Positions 16,791 to 24,043 of a DNA stretch of 64,000 nucleotides are shown in pieces (within the stretch, counting starts at the first letter, position 1; each line of letters starts with the position of its first letter). The position numbers and the translations under genes are program-made. The notes under the pieces were generated by a model, which had not been told where the DNA came from, searched no databases, and was given only the letters and a program-made list of their open reading frames with translations. This DNA is from Paenibacillus_E sp964253085 (GTDB lineage: Bacteria; Bacillota; Bacilli; Paenibacillales; NBRC-103111), in assembly GCF_964253085.1 (NCBI RefSeq), contig NZ_CAXUQH020000001.1, forward strand, positions 4,774,001 to 4,838,000. Reading direction: 5' to 3'.

Positions 16791-17660
16791 CTATTGGTTC
16801 ATCATGAGTAACGCAGGTGCCGCGACGATCACCATCACCACAACAAAAATTAACACCATCGGGAATACAAGCTTAGAAGATGCTTCCTCCCCTAATGTCC
16901 GTGATATACTCTTCCTTCGCTGCCACAGCTCCAACGAAAGTGAATGCAGCGCAACGGCAAAGTCATTACCACCTCTTCTATAGTTCAGACCTAATGTCGA
17001 TGCAAATAATGACACTTCGTGTAACGCGCAGCGCTTACTGAAATCCTCCAATACTTTCGTGAAGGAGATATTCATCTCCAGTTCATGCACTGCTACAAGC
17101 AACTCTTTGAAAAGCGGGGAATCCGACATATTCGGCTTTGCTTGAACACAACGTATCCAAGCACGGTTGACGGTCTCTCCAGCATTTACTAAAAGCACGA
17201 TTGTGCTCAAAAATTCAGGCAGCTCAAGGATCATCCTTTGCTGTTTTTTTCGTATTTTGCTGTCCAAGTCACGAACCATCATCATTGGAGTTCCTATGGC
17301 AACAACCACGCCTAAAACAAGCAACGAACTATTTTCACCTGCTAGAATGGCAAGTACTGTAACGACGAATAGACACACCATGCCAGCGGAAATTAGTTCT
17401 GCTATAAACCATTTACTGCCTTGCGAAGACAAGCTTCTCCCATACAAAGTCATACATTTATGATGGATTTTTGAAGTGAAATCGGGGAACCTCTCTAACA
17501 ATTGGAGCTTATCGATTACATAGCAGCTTGATGGTAAAAGCATTTTCATCCGAAAGGGGTACGTTTGCGTTTGAAACTGTCCCCCGTATTTCCTCCATCC
17601 GATCACTTGTACTGACATACAAAACACAATTTGAGCCAAGCCAAATAGCCATATCCACAT
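16791..17660 (-). CDS. TadC-like inner-membrane platform protein
   Basis: 289 residues of the type II secretion F domain family. Membrane segments lie at the very N-terminus, about 88-120 and at the C-terminus (LVFPMVLIFVVVMVIVAAPALLM). Between them lies the soluble helical domain containing NYRRGGNDFAVALHSLSLELWQ, where the GGND-like turn is typical of TadB/TadC. It would pair with TadB to form the rotary membrane platform driven by the CpaF ATPase. It starts one base after the TadB stop. Confidence 0.85.
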   Translation of the reverse strand: MWIWLFGLAQIVFCMSVQVIGWRKYGGQFQTQTYPFRMKMLLPSSCYVIDKLQLLERFPDFTSKIHHKCMTLYGRSLSSQGSKWFIAELISAGMVCLFVVTVLAILAGENSSLLVLGVVVAIGTPMMMVRDLDSKIRKKQQRMILELPEFLSTIVLLVNAGETVNRAWIRCVQAKPNMSDSPLFKELLVAVHELEMNISFTKVLEDFSKRCALHEVSLFASTLGLNYRRGGNDFAVALHSLSLELWQRRKSISRTLGEEASSKLVFPMVLIFVVVMVIVAAPALLMMNQ

Positions 17661-17661
17661 C

Positions 17662-18540
17662 CTACACCCTGATATTCATTATTTTTTGAGTGAGTACATA
17701 ACAAACGCCAAGCAACGACAAGCAGACAGTCATGATGAAAATCCCGTTCCCACGATAAAGTGGAACCATATAATCAGGCGAGGAAAAAGCCAATACAGCA
17801 ACAATGAGGATAGGAGCAACAACAAGAACTCTCGATTCAAACCGTTTTTGAGCAACCATGACCGAAATTTCCTGGGTTATTTCCAACTTCTCTGCAATGA
17901 CCGTTGCTGTACGTTTCATCACCTCAACTAAATTGCCTCCTGTACGCTTACAGGTCAGAAAAACATCGGTAAAGCTCATGATATCTTCTAAATGACTTCG
18001 ATCTGCGAAATGTTTAAGAGCCGCCTCAATCGGTTCGCCGTTTTCGACCTTTCGGCAAATCAAGCCGAACTCAACGACGATCAAACAAGCGGGATCAGGA
18101 TACAGCAGCTTCAAATCCTCCCATGCCTCTCGAAATGCCGATTCAATGGATTTTCCCACCGTCATGGAGGAAGAAAGACAGCTGAGCGCCTGCTTAAATT
18201 GTACAAAAAGCATATTTTTACGTTTTTGGATTAATTGCTGCCGACGAAAGCGAGGAAAGAGAAAGCCTGTAGATGCTAAAGCGGCAGCGAGGATAACATT
18301 TTGATAGAAAATATAACCGATCATGAATGTTGGTAAAGCAAGCATGAGAATAGCTGCTATTCTCTCCTTTGGGGTCAGTTGATACTGGTTATAATCGATG
18401 AAGACAACTGGGAGGACTGGCGGTGACTTGTGTGTTGGGGAGCTCTCGCTTCGTTTAGGAGGGTGTTTTCGTCTTTCAAGGTAAAGTAATAGGAGCCAAC
18501 TTGCGCCACCCATTAAGACGAGCAGCAACCACACACTCAT
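17662..18540 (-). CDS. TadB-like inner-membrane platform protein
   Basis: 292 residues, type II secretion F domain. One N-terminal membrane segment (VWLLLVLMGGASWLLLLYL), a pair at about 63-100 and a C-terminal pair, with the cytoplasmic F domain in between: FKQALSCLSSSMTVGKSIESAF and LTCKRTGGNLVEVMKRTA, classic TadB motifs. ATG 18540 overlaps the CpaF stop (ATGA) and has GGAGGTGATGCAGG before it. Partner of the TadC-like protein and of the CpaF motor. Confidence 0.88.
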   Translation of the reverse strand: MSVWLLLVLMGGASWLLLLYLERRKHPPKRSESSPTHKSPPVLPVVFIDYNQYQLTPKERIAAILMLALPTFMIGYIFYQNVILAAALASTGFLFPRFRRQQLIQKRKNMLFVQFKQALSCLSSSMTVGKSIESAFREAWEDLKLLYPDPACLIVVEFGLICRKVENGEPIEAALKHFADRSHLEDIMSFTDVFLTCKRTGGNLVEVMKRTATVIAEKLEITQEISVMVAQKRFESRVLVVAPILIVAVLAFSSPDYMVPLYRGNGIFIMTVCLSLLGVCYVLTQKIMNIRV

Positions 18541-19796
18541 CCTGCATCACCTCCTTCACTGCGAACAAACCAACTAGGTAGCTGCTTGCCTGCCATTTGA
18601 AGCTTGTACATATTAGCAAGTGGTTGACCCGTATATCGAAGTTTTCCAAGGAGCTTACCTTCTGGCGACTCCCCGCTCTCCTCGAAGAGAAAAAGCGGTT
18701 CCAGCTGGACTTCGCCATCCTTCATGCCAACAACTTGATGAATCTCTGTTACTTTGCGTGATCGATCTCGCATCCGGGAAATATGTACAATGACATCAAG
18801 TGCTGAAGCGATCTGCTTGCGTATGACTTCAATGGGGAGCGGAGCAGCACTGAGTACCATCGTCTCCAATCTGCTGAGCATATCCAGCGAGGTGTTCGCA
18901 TGACCGGTACTTAAGGAGCCATCATGCCCCGTATTCATTGCAGACAGCATATCTAAAGCCTCAGCTCCACGTACTTCACCAACAATAATGCGATTTGGAC
19001 GCATCCGTAGGGAAGATCGAATCAATTCGCGCATCGTGATCGCACCCTTCCCTTCTGTATTCGCATTTCTCGTTTCCATACGGACTAAATTGGGAACAGT
19101 TTGGATCTGAAGCTCAGCTGAATCTTCGATTGTAATCACGCGTTCATGCTCAGGAATCCAAGCACTCAAAGCATTGAGAAACGTCGTTTTACCTGACCCA
19201 GTTCCGCCGCCTACAAATATATTAAATCCCGCTTCAACCATCATCCGCAGCATGTCTGCCGCTTCACCAGAAATACTTTCCATACGAATCAAATCCGACA
19301 TATCCAGTGGATTTGCAGGAAATTTACGGATAGTTAACGTTGGACCACTGAGAGAAGCAGGTGGAAGCACGATATTTACGCGCGAACCATCTTTCAACCT
19401 TGCATCTACAATTGGTGTGGCTTGATTAACAATCCGATTCACTTTGGAGACAATCATTTGAATTAAATCCTCAAGCTTCTCTGCGCTTTCTAGCTCATAG
19501 GGGTAACGTTCAACGGCACCCATTCGTTCGAAGAAAATACAGCTGTGACCATTAACCATAATCTCTGTCACCGTTGGATCGTCAATTAACGGTTGGAGAA
19601 TATCTAAGCCCCGAAAGCTATCGAAAATACGCTTGACCCCGACATGCATTTCACTCGAAGTCCAGCTATGCGCACTCGCAACGCGGAAGATGGTTTCTTC
19701 GATATGCCCTAGCAACTGTGCATCACTAACCTCATGTGTGAGATCGAGATTTCCTTTAATCTCCTGCTTTAATTCGTTAAACAGCCCTTGATTCAA
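18537..19796 (-). CDS. cpaF: CpaF/TadA family pilus assembly ATPase
   Basis: About 419 residues from TTG 19796; a longer frame from ATG 19862 exists. I prefer TTG because AAGGAG lies upstream (12-base spacing), whereas 19862 has none and overlaps cpaE heavily. The protein has all secretion-ATPase landmarks: Walker A GGTGSGKTT, VITIEDSAELQ (Asp box), RIIVGEVRGAEALD (Walker B) and STGHANTSLDMLSRLE (His box). It powers assembly of the Flp pilus from the cytoplasmic face of the membrane, working with the TadB/TadC-like pair immediately downstream. Confidence 0.92.
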   Translation of the reverse strand: MNQGLFNELKQEIKGNLDLTHEVSDAQLLGHIEETIFRVASAHSWTSSEMHVGVKRIFDSFRGLDILQPLIDDPTVTEIMVNGHSCIFFERMGAVERYPYELESAEKLEDLIQMIVSKVNRIVNQATPIVDARLKDGSRVNIVLPPASLSGPTLTIRKFPANPLDMSDLIRMESISGEAADMLRMMVEAGFNIFVGGGTGSGKTTFLNALSAWIPEHERVITIEDSAELQIQTVPNLVRMETRNANTEGKGAITMRELIRSSLRMRPNRIIVGEVRGAEALDMLSAMNTGHDGSLSTGHANTSLDMLSRLETMVLSAAPLPIEVIRKQIASALDVIVHISRMRDRSRKVTEIHQVVGMKDGEVQLEPLFLFEESGESPEGKLLGKLRYTGQPLANMYKLQMAGKQLPSWFVRSEGGDAG

Positions 19797-20907
19797 GATA
19801 AGATGCAGCTCCTTCCCTGGGCATTCCCCCATTCTCATTGCATACAGCTTGTAGCATGACATACACTTGTTCGGAAAATATATCCGATTGCCAGACTTGT
19901 TCTGCCGAACTCATAACCTTCCAATCAGGAATATAAGGAAGTTTGAACGTCAATTCTTTACCTAGAAAATCGAAAGAATTGGTTTGAGTCCCCCTAAAGC
20001 TCGTCATGACAAAATGGATTTGAGGAAAGGCACTCATTTGTTTTAATAACGATTTTGTTCTAAAAATATCATTCCAATCATCTCGGATAAGCCAAATGAT
20101 TGTGTCACTGAGTTCTAAGCTCTTGACGATTCTCGGGTGAATGGACGTCTCTAGATCAACGATAAGGGTATCGTAGACTGAAAGGCCAACAATGGACGCA
20201 ATGAGTTTTTTCACTTGATCACCACTCATTTCTTGCATCTCCCTCATTTGCTCAAGTGGTGTCAAATAATCGAACCTTCGAGTGGCGTCATGTGATTTTA
20301 ATAGCGCCAACTTCGGCCCAATCGATTCCGATGCGTCCTTCAAATAATAGAGGAGCTGCGATAATCGCCCCGATTCGCCCTGCAGCCACTGAGAAGCTGT
20401 ACTTGTGGACTCCAAGCTCAGATACAAGACACGTTCACCACGAAATGCCAGCTGCTTCGCCATATGAACAGCCGTGATCGATTTGCCGGCATTGCCACTG
20501 CTGCTATAAATGGATATAACACGTGTGTGATTAAATTGTGTTCGGCCAAAGCCGGAAGGAGAACCATCCGCGTATAAGGCTTGAATGTGTGAGACCAACT
20601 CGTGCAGTGGCTGAAAACGGTATAAAAAAGGATGGACTGTTTCTGGCGAATCTGAATTTCTGATATATTGACTCAAAAATATCTTGCTTAATGAAGTGCG
20701 ATGATGCTGCAATAACGGATAAAAAGCATCAGAAATCAACAGTACACCCTTGAGGTTCTGTTCCTCTAACACCTGCAGTAGGAGCTCGACTTGCGAGAAA
20801 AGCTTTACTTGCACGTGTTCAGCGAACTCCGTCGCCCGAATGAATACAGCTAATCGCTCGGCATAAACCATGTCGTTATCTAAGACATACAATTGAAGTT
20901 TCTTTAT
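19777..20907 (-). CDS. CpaE-like MinD-family ATPase with degenerate receiver domain, probable ATA start
   Basis: Two parts: an N-terminal receiver-like domain (YVLDNDMVYAERLAVFIRA; the phosphoacceptor region is degenerate) and a MinD/ParA-type P-loop with deviant Walker A SSSGNAGKSITAVHMAKQLA near residue 135. CpaE/TadZ proteins position Tad pili at the cell pole. The frame has no ATG or GTG near the ribosome binding site. An AGGAG (20920-20916) sits 8 bases before ATA 20907, giving the plausible start (M)KKLQLYVLDND. The first standard start, TTG 20892, is 23 bases from that site. The frame is closed upstream by TAG at 20935-20937. Confidence 0.82.
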   Translation of the reverse strand: MKKLQLYVLDNDMVYAERLAVFIRATEFAEHVQVKLFSQVELLLQVLEEQNLKGVLLISDAFYPLLQHHRTSLSKIFLSQYIRNSDSPETVHPFLYRFQPLHELVSHIQALYADGSPSGFGRTQFNHTRVISIYSSSGNAGKSITAVHMAKQLAFRGERVLYLSLESTSTASQWLQGESGRLSQLLYYLKDASESIGPKLALLKSHDATRRFDYLTPLEQMREMQEMSGDQVKKLIASIVGLSVYDTLIVDLETSIHPRIVKSLELSDTIIWLIRDDWNDIFRTKSLLKQMSAFPQIHFVMTSFRGTQTNSFDFLGKELTFKLPYIPDWKVMSSAEQVWQSDIFSEQVYVMLQAVCNENGGMPREGAASYLESRAV

Positions 20908-20934
20908 TTCAGCATCTCCTCTCCCAAACTTTCG

Positions 20935-21030
20935 CTATCCAGCGAACATCGCATACGTACCATTGCCAATGAGTACACAACCCATAACAGCGAGCACTAT
21001 GGCTATACGTGTTATCGTTTCCGCCCTCAT
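20935..21030 (-). CDS. Short single-pass membrane peptide heading the Tad operon, 31 aa
   Basis: ATG 21030 follows GGAGGGGAAGT, a strong ribosome binding site, and the frame ends at TAG 20935. The product has a charged start (MRAETITR) followed by one hydrophobic helix (IAIVLAVMGCVLIGNG) and ends TYAMFAG. It lies between the leader terminator and the CpaE-like gene, with a 27-base gap to the latter. I do not recognise a family. Besides being a membrane peptide, it could act as a leader peptide whose translation affects the hairpin upstream or the weak start of the next gene. Confidence 0.6.
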   Translation of the reverse strand: MRAETITRIAIVLAVMGCVLIGNGTYAMFAG

Positions 21031-21060
21031 ACTTCCCCTCCTGCCTCCTTCGGAAATGCA

Positions 21061-21111
21061 AAAAAGCACGCGCTGACGATAGAGATTATCTCTCTATAAT
21101 CAGCGGTGCTT
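21061..21111 (-). terminator. Intrinsic terminator in the Tad operon leader
   Basis: On the minus strand an approximately 18-bp interrupted stem (21066-21086 with 21092-21111) with a 5-base loop is followed directly by six U (21066 to 21061). It lies downstream of the thioesterase stop (21172) but also downstream of a good promoter (21139-21166) and only about 30 bases before the first Tad ORF, so it may act as an attenuator. Confidence 0.85.
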
Positions 21112-21138
21112 CCGCTTGTCCGATTTTCAATTAACCAA

Positions 21139-21166
21139 ATTGTACCACATTTCCCTAATAAATCAA
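21139..21166 (-). promoter_or_regulatory. Predicted sigma-A promoter of the Tad operon
   Basis: TTGATT (complement of 21161-21166), 16-base spacer, TACAAT (complement of 21139-21144). The predicted transcript would begin near 21132 and run through the terminator hairpin at 21061-21111 before reaching the first ORF at 21030. No other promoter fits in the 30 bases between hairpin and ORF. Confidence 0.6.
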
Positions 21167-21171
21167 TCCCT

Positions 21172-21684
21172 TTATTCCCAAGGATACTTCATTGTGAAGA
21201 AACTAGCGAGCTTCTTACTTTCCACCCGACGAATACGTCTCATCTCAGCGCGATGCGGGGCGGATTCATGCAGCTTCTTCTCCTCTTCCGTCTCCGGAAT
21301 GACATCTGGTACTTCCACGGGCACCTTATTTTCATCTAAGGCAACAAAAGTTAGGAAGGAAGTCGCCGCTATTTTTCTAGCTCCTGATTTCAAATCCTCG
21401 GTTACAACCTTAACGAATACCTCCATCGAGCTTTTGCCTGTCCATGTCACGAAAGACTCTAAACAGACAGAATCCGACGTGTGAATCGGTGACAAAAAGT
21501 CAACAGAATCCGTAGATGCTGTCACAACTGACCTCCGACAATGCTTATGTGCCGCTATGGAAGCAATGTCATCAATATAGGACATCAGTTTTCCACCAAA
21601 AAGCGTATTATGATTGTTTACATCGGTTGGAAAAATACGTGATGTTTTGAAACATCTAGATTCTCTGGAAAATCGCTGCTCCAT
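21172..21684 (-). CDS. Hotdog-fold acyl-CoA thioesterase (YkhA-like)
   Basis: 170 residues with a single hotdog domain: FPTDVNNHNTLFGGKLMSYIDDIASIAAHKHC, where the Asn-x-x-x-x-Phe-Gly-Gly turn and following Asp are the family's active-site region, then VDFLSPIHTSDSV. It probably hydrolyses medium- or long-chain acyl-CoA in the cytosol. The C-terminal tail is charged and includes HRAEMRRIRRVESKK. It is transcribed toward the Tad operon but separated from it by a promoter and terminator. Confidence 0.88.
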   Translation of the reverse strand: MEQRFSRESRCFKTSRIFPTDVNNHNTLFGGKLMSYIDDIASIAAHKHCRRSVVTASTDSVDFLSPIHTSDSVCLESFVTWTGKSSMEVFVKVVTEDLKSGARKIAATSFLTFVALDENKVPVEVPDVIPETEEEKKLHESAPHRAEMRRIRRVESKKLASFFTMKYPWE

Positions 21685-21747
21685 GTCTGCTTACCCCTCT
21701 ATTCCTCATCCAAAATATGACTCATCATATCATACTTTTGGCTGAAT

Positions 21748-21776
21748 TTGGTTATAACTTATCCAACGCGTGTAAT
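21748..21776 (+). promoter_or_regulatory. Predicted sigma-A promoter of the tspO-like gene
   Basis: TTGGTT (21748-21753), 17-base spacer, TGTAAT (21771-21776), about 40 bases upstream of the predicted GTG start. Both boxes are one or two bases from consensus. Confidence 0.5.
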
Positions 21777-21817
21777 ATAGTAATACAAGCTCGTTCATAA
21801 ATAGGAGGTGTTTGCTT

Positions 21818-22300
21818 GTGTTTACGTTTATCATTGTGTTCTTGATTACCTATGCGCTATTCTCGATTTTCGGCGTATTATTCCCAACGGATCTGTCCTA
21901 CTACACTTCTCTAAAAAAACCAAGTTGGAATCCACCAGCTAAGTTATTCGGAATTACTTGGGCGATCTTATATGCTTTAATTTCCGCATCTGTCGCTATT
22001 GTTTACGTGAAAACTGATGGATTTCAAGAAGCAGCCAGCAGTTATGTTTTGATATTATTGCTAAATTACGTGGCTAACCAAGCCTTCACCTTTTTCGAAT
22101 TCAAATTAAAAAATTTACGTCTTGCTTTCCTTGACTCCGCTATTGTGGCTATTACCACGTATTTGTTACTATACGCAACAATTCCTTATTCCAAACTAGC
22201 TGCTTGGCTATTGGTTCCCTATTTATTATGGTCTTGTTTCGCTACCCTACTAGCATGGACGATTTATCTGTTAAATAAAAAAACTACCCTCGCTTATTGA
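21818..22300 (+). CDS. TspO/MBR family protein
   Basis: 160 residues in five membrane helices with family motifs YYTSLKKPSWNPPAKLFGITWAILYALI (in parts), where W-x-P-P and the following W are the TspO signature, and a late LLWSCFATLLAWTIYLLN. TspO proteins bind tetrapyrroles or cholesterol-like ligands and act in stress responses; the ligand here is unknown. I chose GTG 21818 (9 bases after GGAGG 21804-21808) over TTG 21812, which is too close. It converges on the kinase gene and the last 17 bases overlap it. Confidence 0.88.
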   Translation: MFTFIIVFLITYALFSIFGVLFPTDLSYYTSLKKPSWNPPAKLFGITWAILYALISASVAIVYVKTDGFQEAASSYVLILLLNYVANQAFTFFEFKLKNLRLAFLDSAIVAITTYLLLYATIPYSKLAAWLLVPYLLWSCFATLLAWTIYLLNKKTTLAY

Positions 22301-23927
22301 AACGGGAAAATATCGATTTCCTGGGTTGTAGAGCGAATTGATTGAGGGCTTCGTCCGGAAGAATCTCGCTGAGGAATGGTTTCAATGCTTCATAAAAAAC
22401 GTTCAAATATTGCGGCTGGTCTTGAATGCAATCCCCTTTCCACACAGCTTGCAACACTTCGGATTTTGCAATTAAGGGCATGGTACACAACGGCTTAGCC
22501 GGAAGTGAATCCTGCCACTCCCCTTGAAAATGCGGGGGTAACTCACCATTCGCGATGTAATGCACTTTTTTTCCTCGCTGCTGGTAGGATGCGAATTGAT
22601 CTATTCGCTTGCGTGAGAGAGGACGATCGCATTTGCCAGGCGAGCTATCCACAATGACGATAATGTCATCCGCACTATAGCACAGCTCCTGTACCGTAGG
22701 ATGCTCCCACTGAGTCGATACGTCCCATAGGATGATCGGCTTTTTGAGCATGTGCAGAAGCTTAAAAGCATGAGAGGCTTGCCATGCACCTTGAAAACCA
22801 TCAGGGTTAATAGGAGCCCAAGTGGTAAACCCATTGATCCACGGTGTTGTGAAAGTAGAAGATGGGTCACATATGTGATCGGAGGGAAACATATAGGGGC
22901 TTGGTGCATGGCGATCACCATACAACAGCATATATAAATCAGGTTCTATCGTCGGCTGTTCAACAAACGCATTTGGGATTTGGAGGGCATGCAATATTCT
23001 GGCTAGCGTAATTGCAGTGAATGTCGCGCCGACACCTGCGAATAACCCGCCAATTACTATTAATTTATCGGCCGTATTTGATTGGTGTAAGGTGGCTTGG
23101 CGGTGGGATTCAGTTTGAAGCAGATCGGCTTCAGGGGTTAAGGAACGAAGTCTTAGCTTCACTTCCATTGCGGTTTGACAGCGGTTCTGAGGTTGATCTT
23201 GCAGGAGAAAATGAATCGTTGTGCGCAAGGTTTCTGGAATCTCATCTTTCCGCAGTTCCAGCGGATTGGCCTTGCTATATACATAGTGACCACCGGACAA
23301 TAAGTAATATAACATGGAGCCAAGTGTATACAGGTCCGTTCGAGCATCTGTTTGCAGCCCTAGATATTGTTCCGGAGCAGCGAACCCGATCGTCCCCATC
23401 TGCATGGTATCGGAAGTTTGTCCTTGTTTAAATTGTCTAGCTACTCCGAAATCAATTAATCGGACTTGATTATGTTGGTTAATCATGACGTTGGAAGGCT
23501 TGAGATCGCGGTAAATGATGGGTCGAGGCTGAAACGTGTGTAAGTAGTGGAAAATATCAAGTAACTGAAAAGCAATTTGAATGATTAGCTTTAGCGGCAG
23601 TTCACGATGATTCTTTTCGAATAAATCCTGCAGTGTTGGACCCTCAATGTAGTCCATGACCAGATAACCATTTCCACCCTCGGTAATAAAATAATCCACT
23701 AACTGTGGGAGCTGCGCATGTCCCAGCTTGGCGAGCATTTCTGCTTCCTCCAAGAAAGCAGTCTCATCGGAACCTACGCACACAACCTCTTTCACTGCCC
23801 AGCGCTTGCCCTTTAACTTCTTATCCTTCGCGAGATACACCTGACTCATGCCGCCTTGTCCAAGCATGGACACGAGTTCGTATCTCCCTCCTACAATTGA
23901 CCCTTGCCAATGCGGTCTAGGCTTCAC
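22284..23927 (-). CDS. Ser/Thr protein kinase fused to a MinD/CpaE-like P-loop domain
   Basis: 547 residues, GTG start. The first 270 are a Hanks-type kinase: LGQGGMSQVYLAKD (Gly loop), WAVKEV (ATP Lys), YRDLKPSNVM (catalytic loop, Tyr instead of the usual His), LIDFGVARQF (DFG) and GTIGFAAPEQY. After a linker comes VIGGLFAGVGATFTAITLARIL, a deviant Walker A resembling MinD/CpaE ATPases, and a domain of about 230 residues with IILWDVSTQWEHP and IIVIVDSSPGKCDRPL, consistent with a degenerate SIMIBI fold. No membrane segment or PASTA repeats, unlike PrkC. Its second domain and position suggest a regulatory tie to the neighbouring Tad system. This is inference. Confidence 0.85.
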   Translation of the reverse strand: MKPRPHWQGSIVGGRYELVSMLGQGGMSQVYLAKDKKLKGKRWAVKEVVCVGSDETAFLEEAEMLAKLGHAQLPQLVDYFITEGGNGYLVMDYIEGPTLQDLFEKNHRELPLKLIIQIAFQLLDIFHYLHTFQPRPIIYRDLKPSNVMINQHNQVRLIDFGVARQFKQGQTSDTMQMGTIGFAAPEQYLGLQTDARTDLYTLGSMLYYLLSGGHYVYSKANPLELRKDEIPETLRTTIHFLLQDQPQNRCQTAMEVKLRLRSLTPEADLLQTESHRQATLHQSNTADKLIVIGGLFAGVGATFTAITLARILHALQIPNAFVEQPTIEPDLYMLLYGDRHAPSPYMFPSDHICDPSSTFTTPWINGFTTWAPINPDGFQGAWQASHAFKLLHMLKKPIILWDVSTQWEHPTVQELCYSADDIIVIVDSSPGKCDRPLSRKRIDQFASYQQRGKKVHYIANGELPPHFQGEWQDSLPAKPLCTMPLIAKSEVLQAVWKGDCIQDQPQYLNVFYEALKPFLSEILPDEALNQFALQPRKSIFSRFNKRG

Positions 23928-23933
23928 AATATG

Positions 23934-23987
23934 TAAAAACCCCCTCTTATATCCAAGTCATAATGCTCTTGATTATAAGGGAGGGTT
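23934..23987 (-). terminator. Terminator hairpin in the kinase leader
   Basis: Minus-strand stem of about 14 bp (23974-23987 with 23938-23951) followed by UUUUU. It terminates the upstream methyltransferase gene, but a promoter (24016-24043) lies before it, so kinase transcripts would also pass through it. The 3' arm contains AGAGGGGG, the only ribosome-binding-site-like sequence before GTG 23927. Confidence 0.75.
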
Positions 23988-24015
23988 ATTGGAAAATCTA
24001 GCTATTTTTCCGTTT

Positions 24016-24043
24016 TTTATATTTTCTGCAAATAAAGTGTCAA
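24016..24043 (-). promoter_or_regulatory. Predicted sigma-A promoter inside the end of the methyltransferase gene
   Basis: TTGACA (complement of 24038-24043), 16-base spacer, TATAAA (complement of 24016-24021), overlapping the last codons and stop of the methyltransferase. It points at the kinase gene and would give a leader of about 80 bases containing the terminator hairpin at 23934-23987. Confidence 0.55.

Noticed and set aside
20890..20892. TTG as start of the CpaE-like gene
   Set aside because: The strong ribosome binding site is 23 bases away; ATA 20907 is 8 bases away and extends a natural N-terminus.
21061..21111. Riboswitch in the Tad leader
   Set aside because: Only about 20 bases lie between the predicted start and the hairpin, too little for an aptamer; kept as a possible attenuator.
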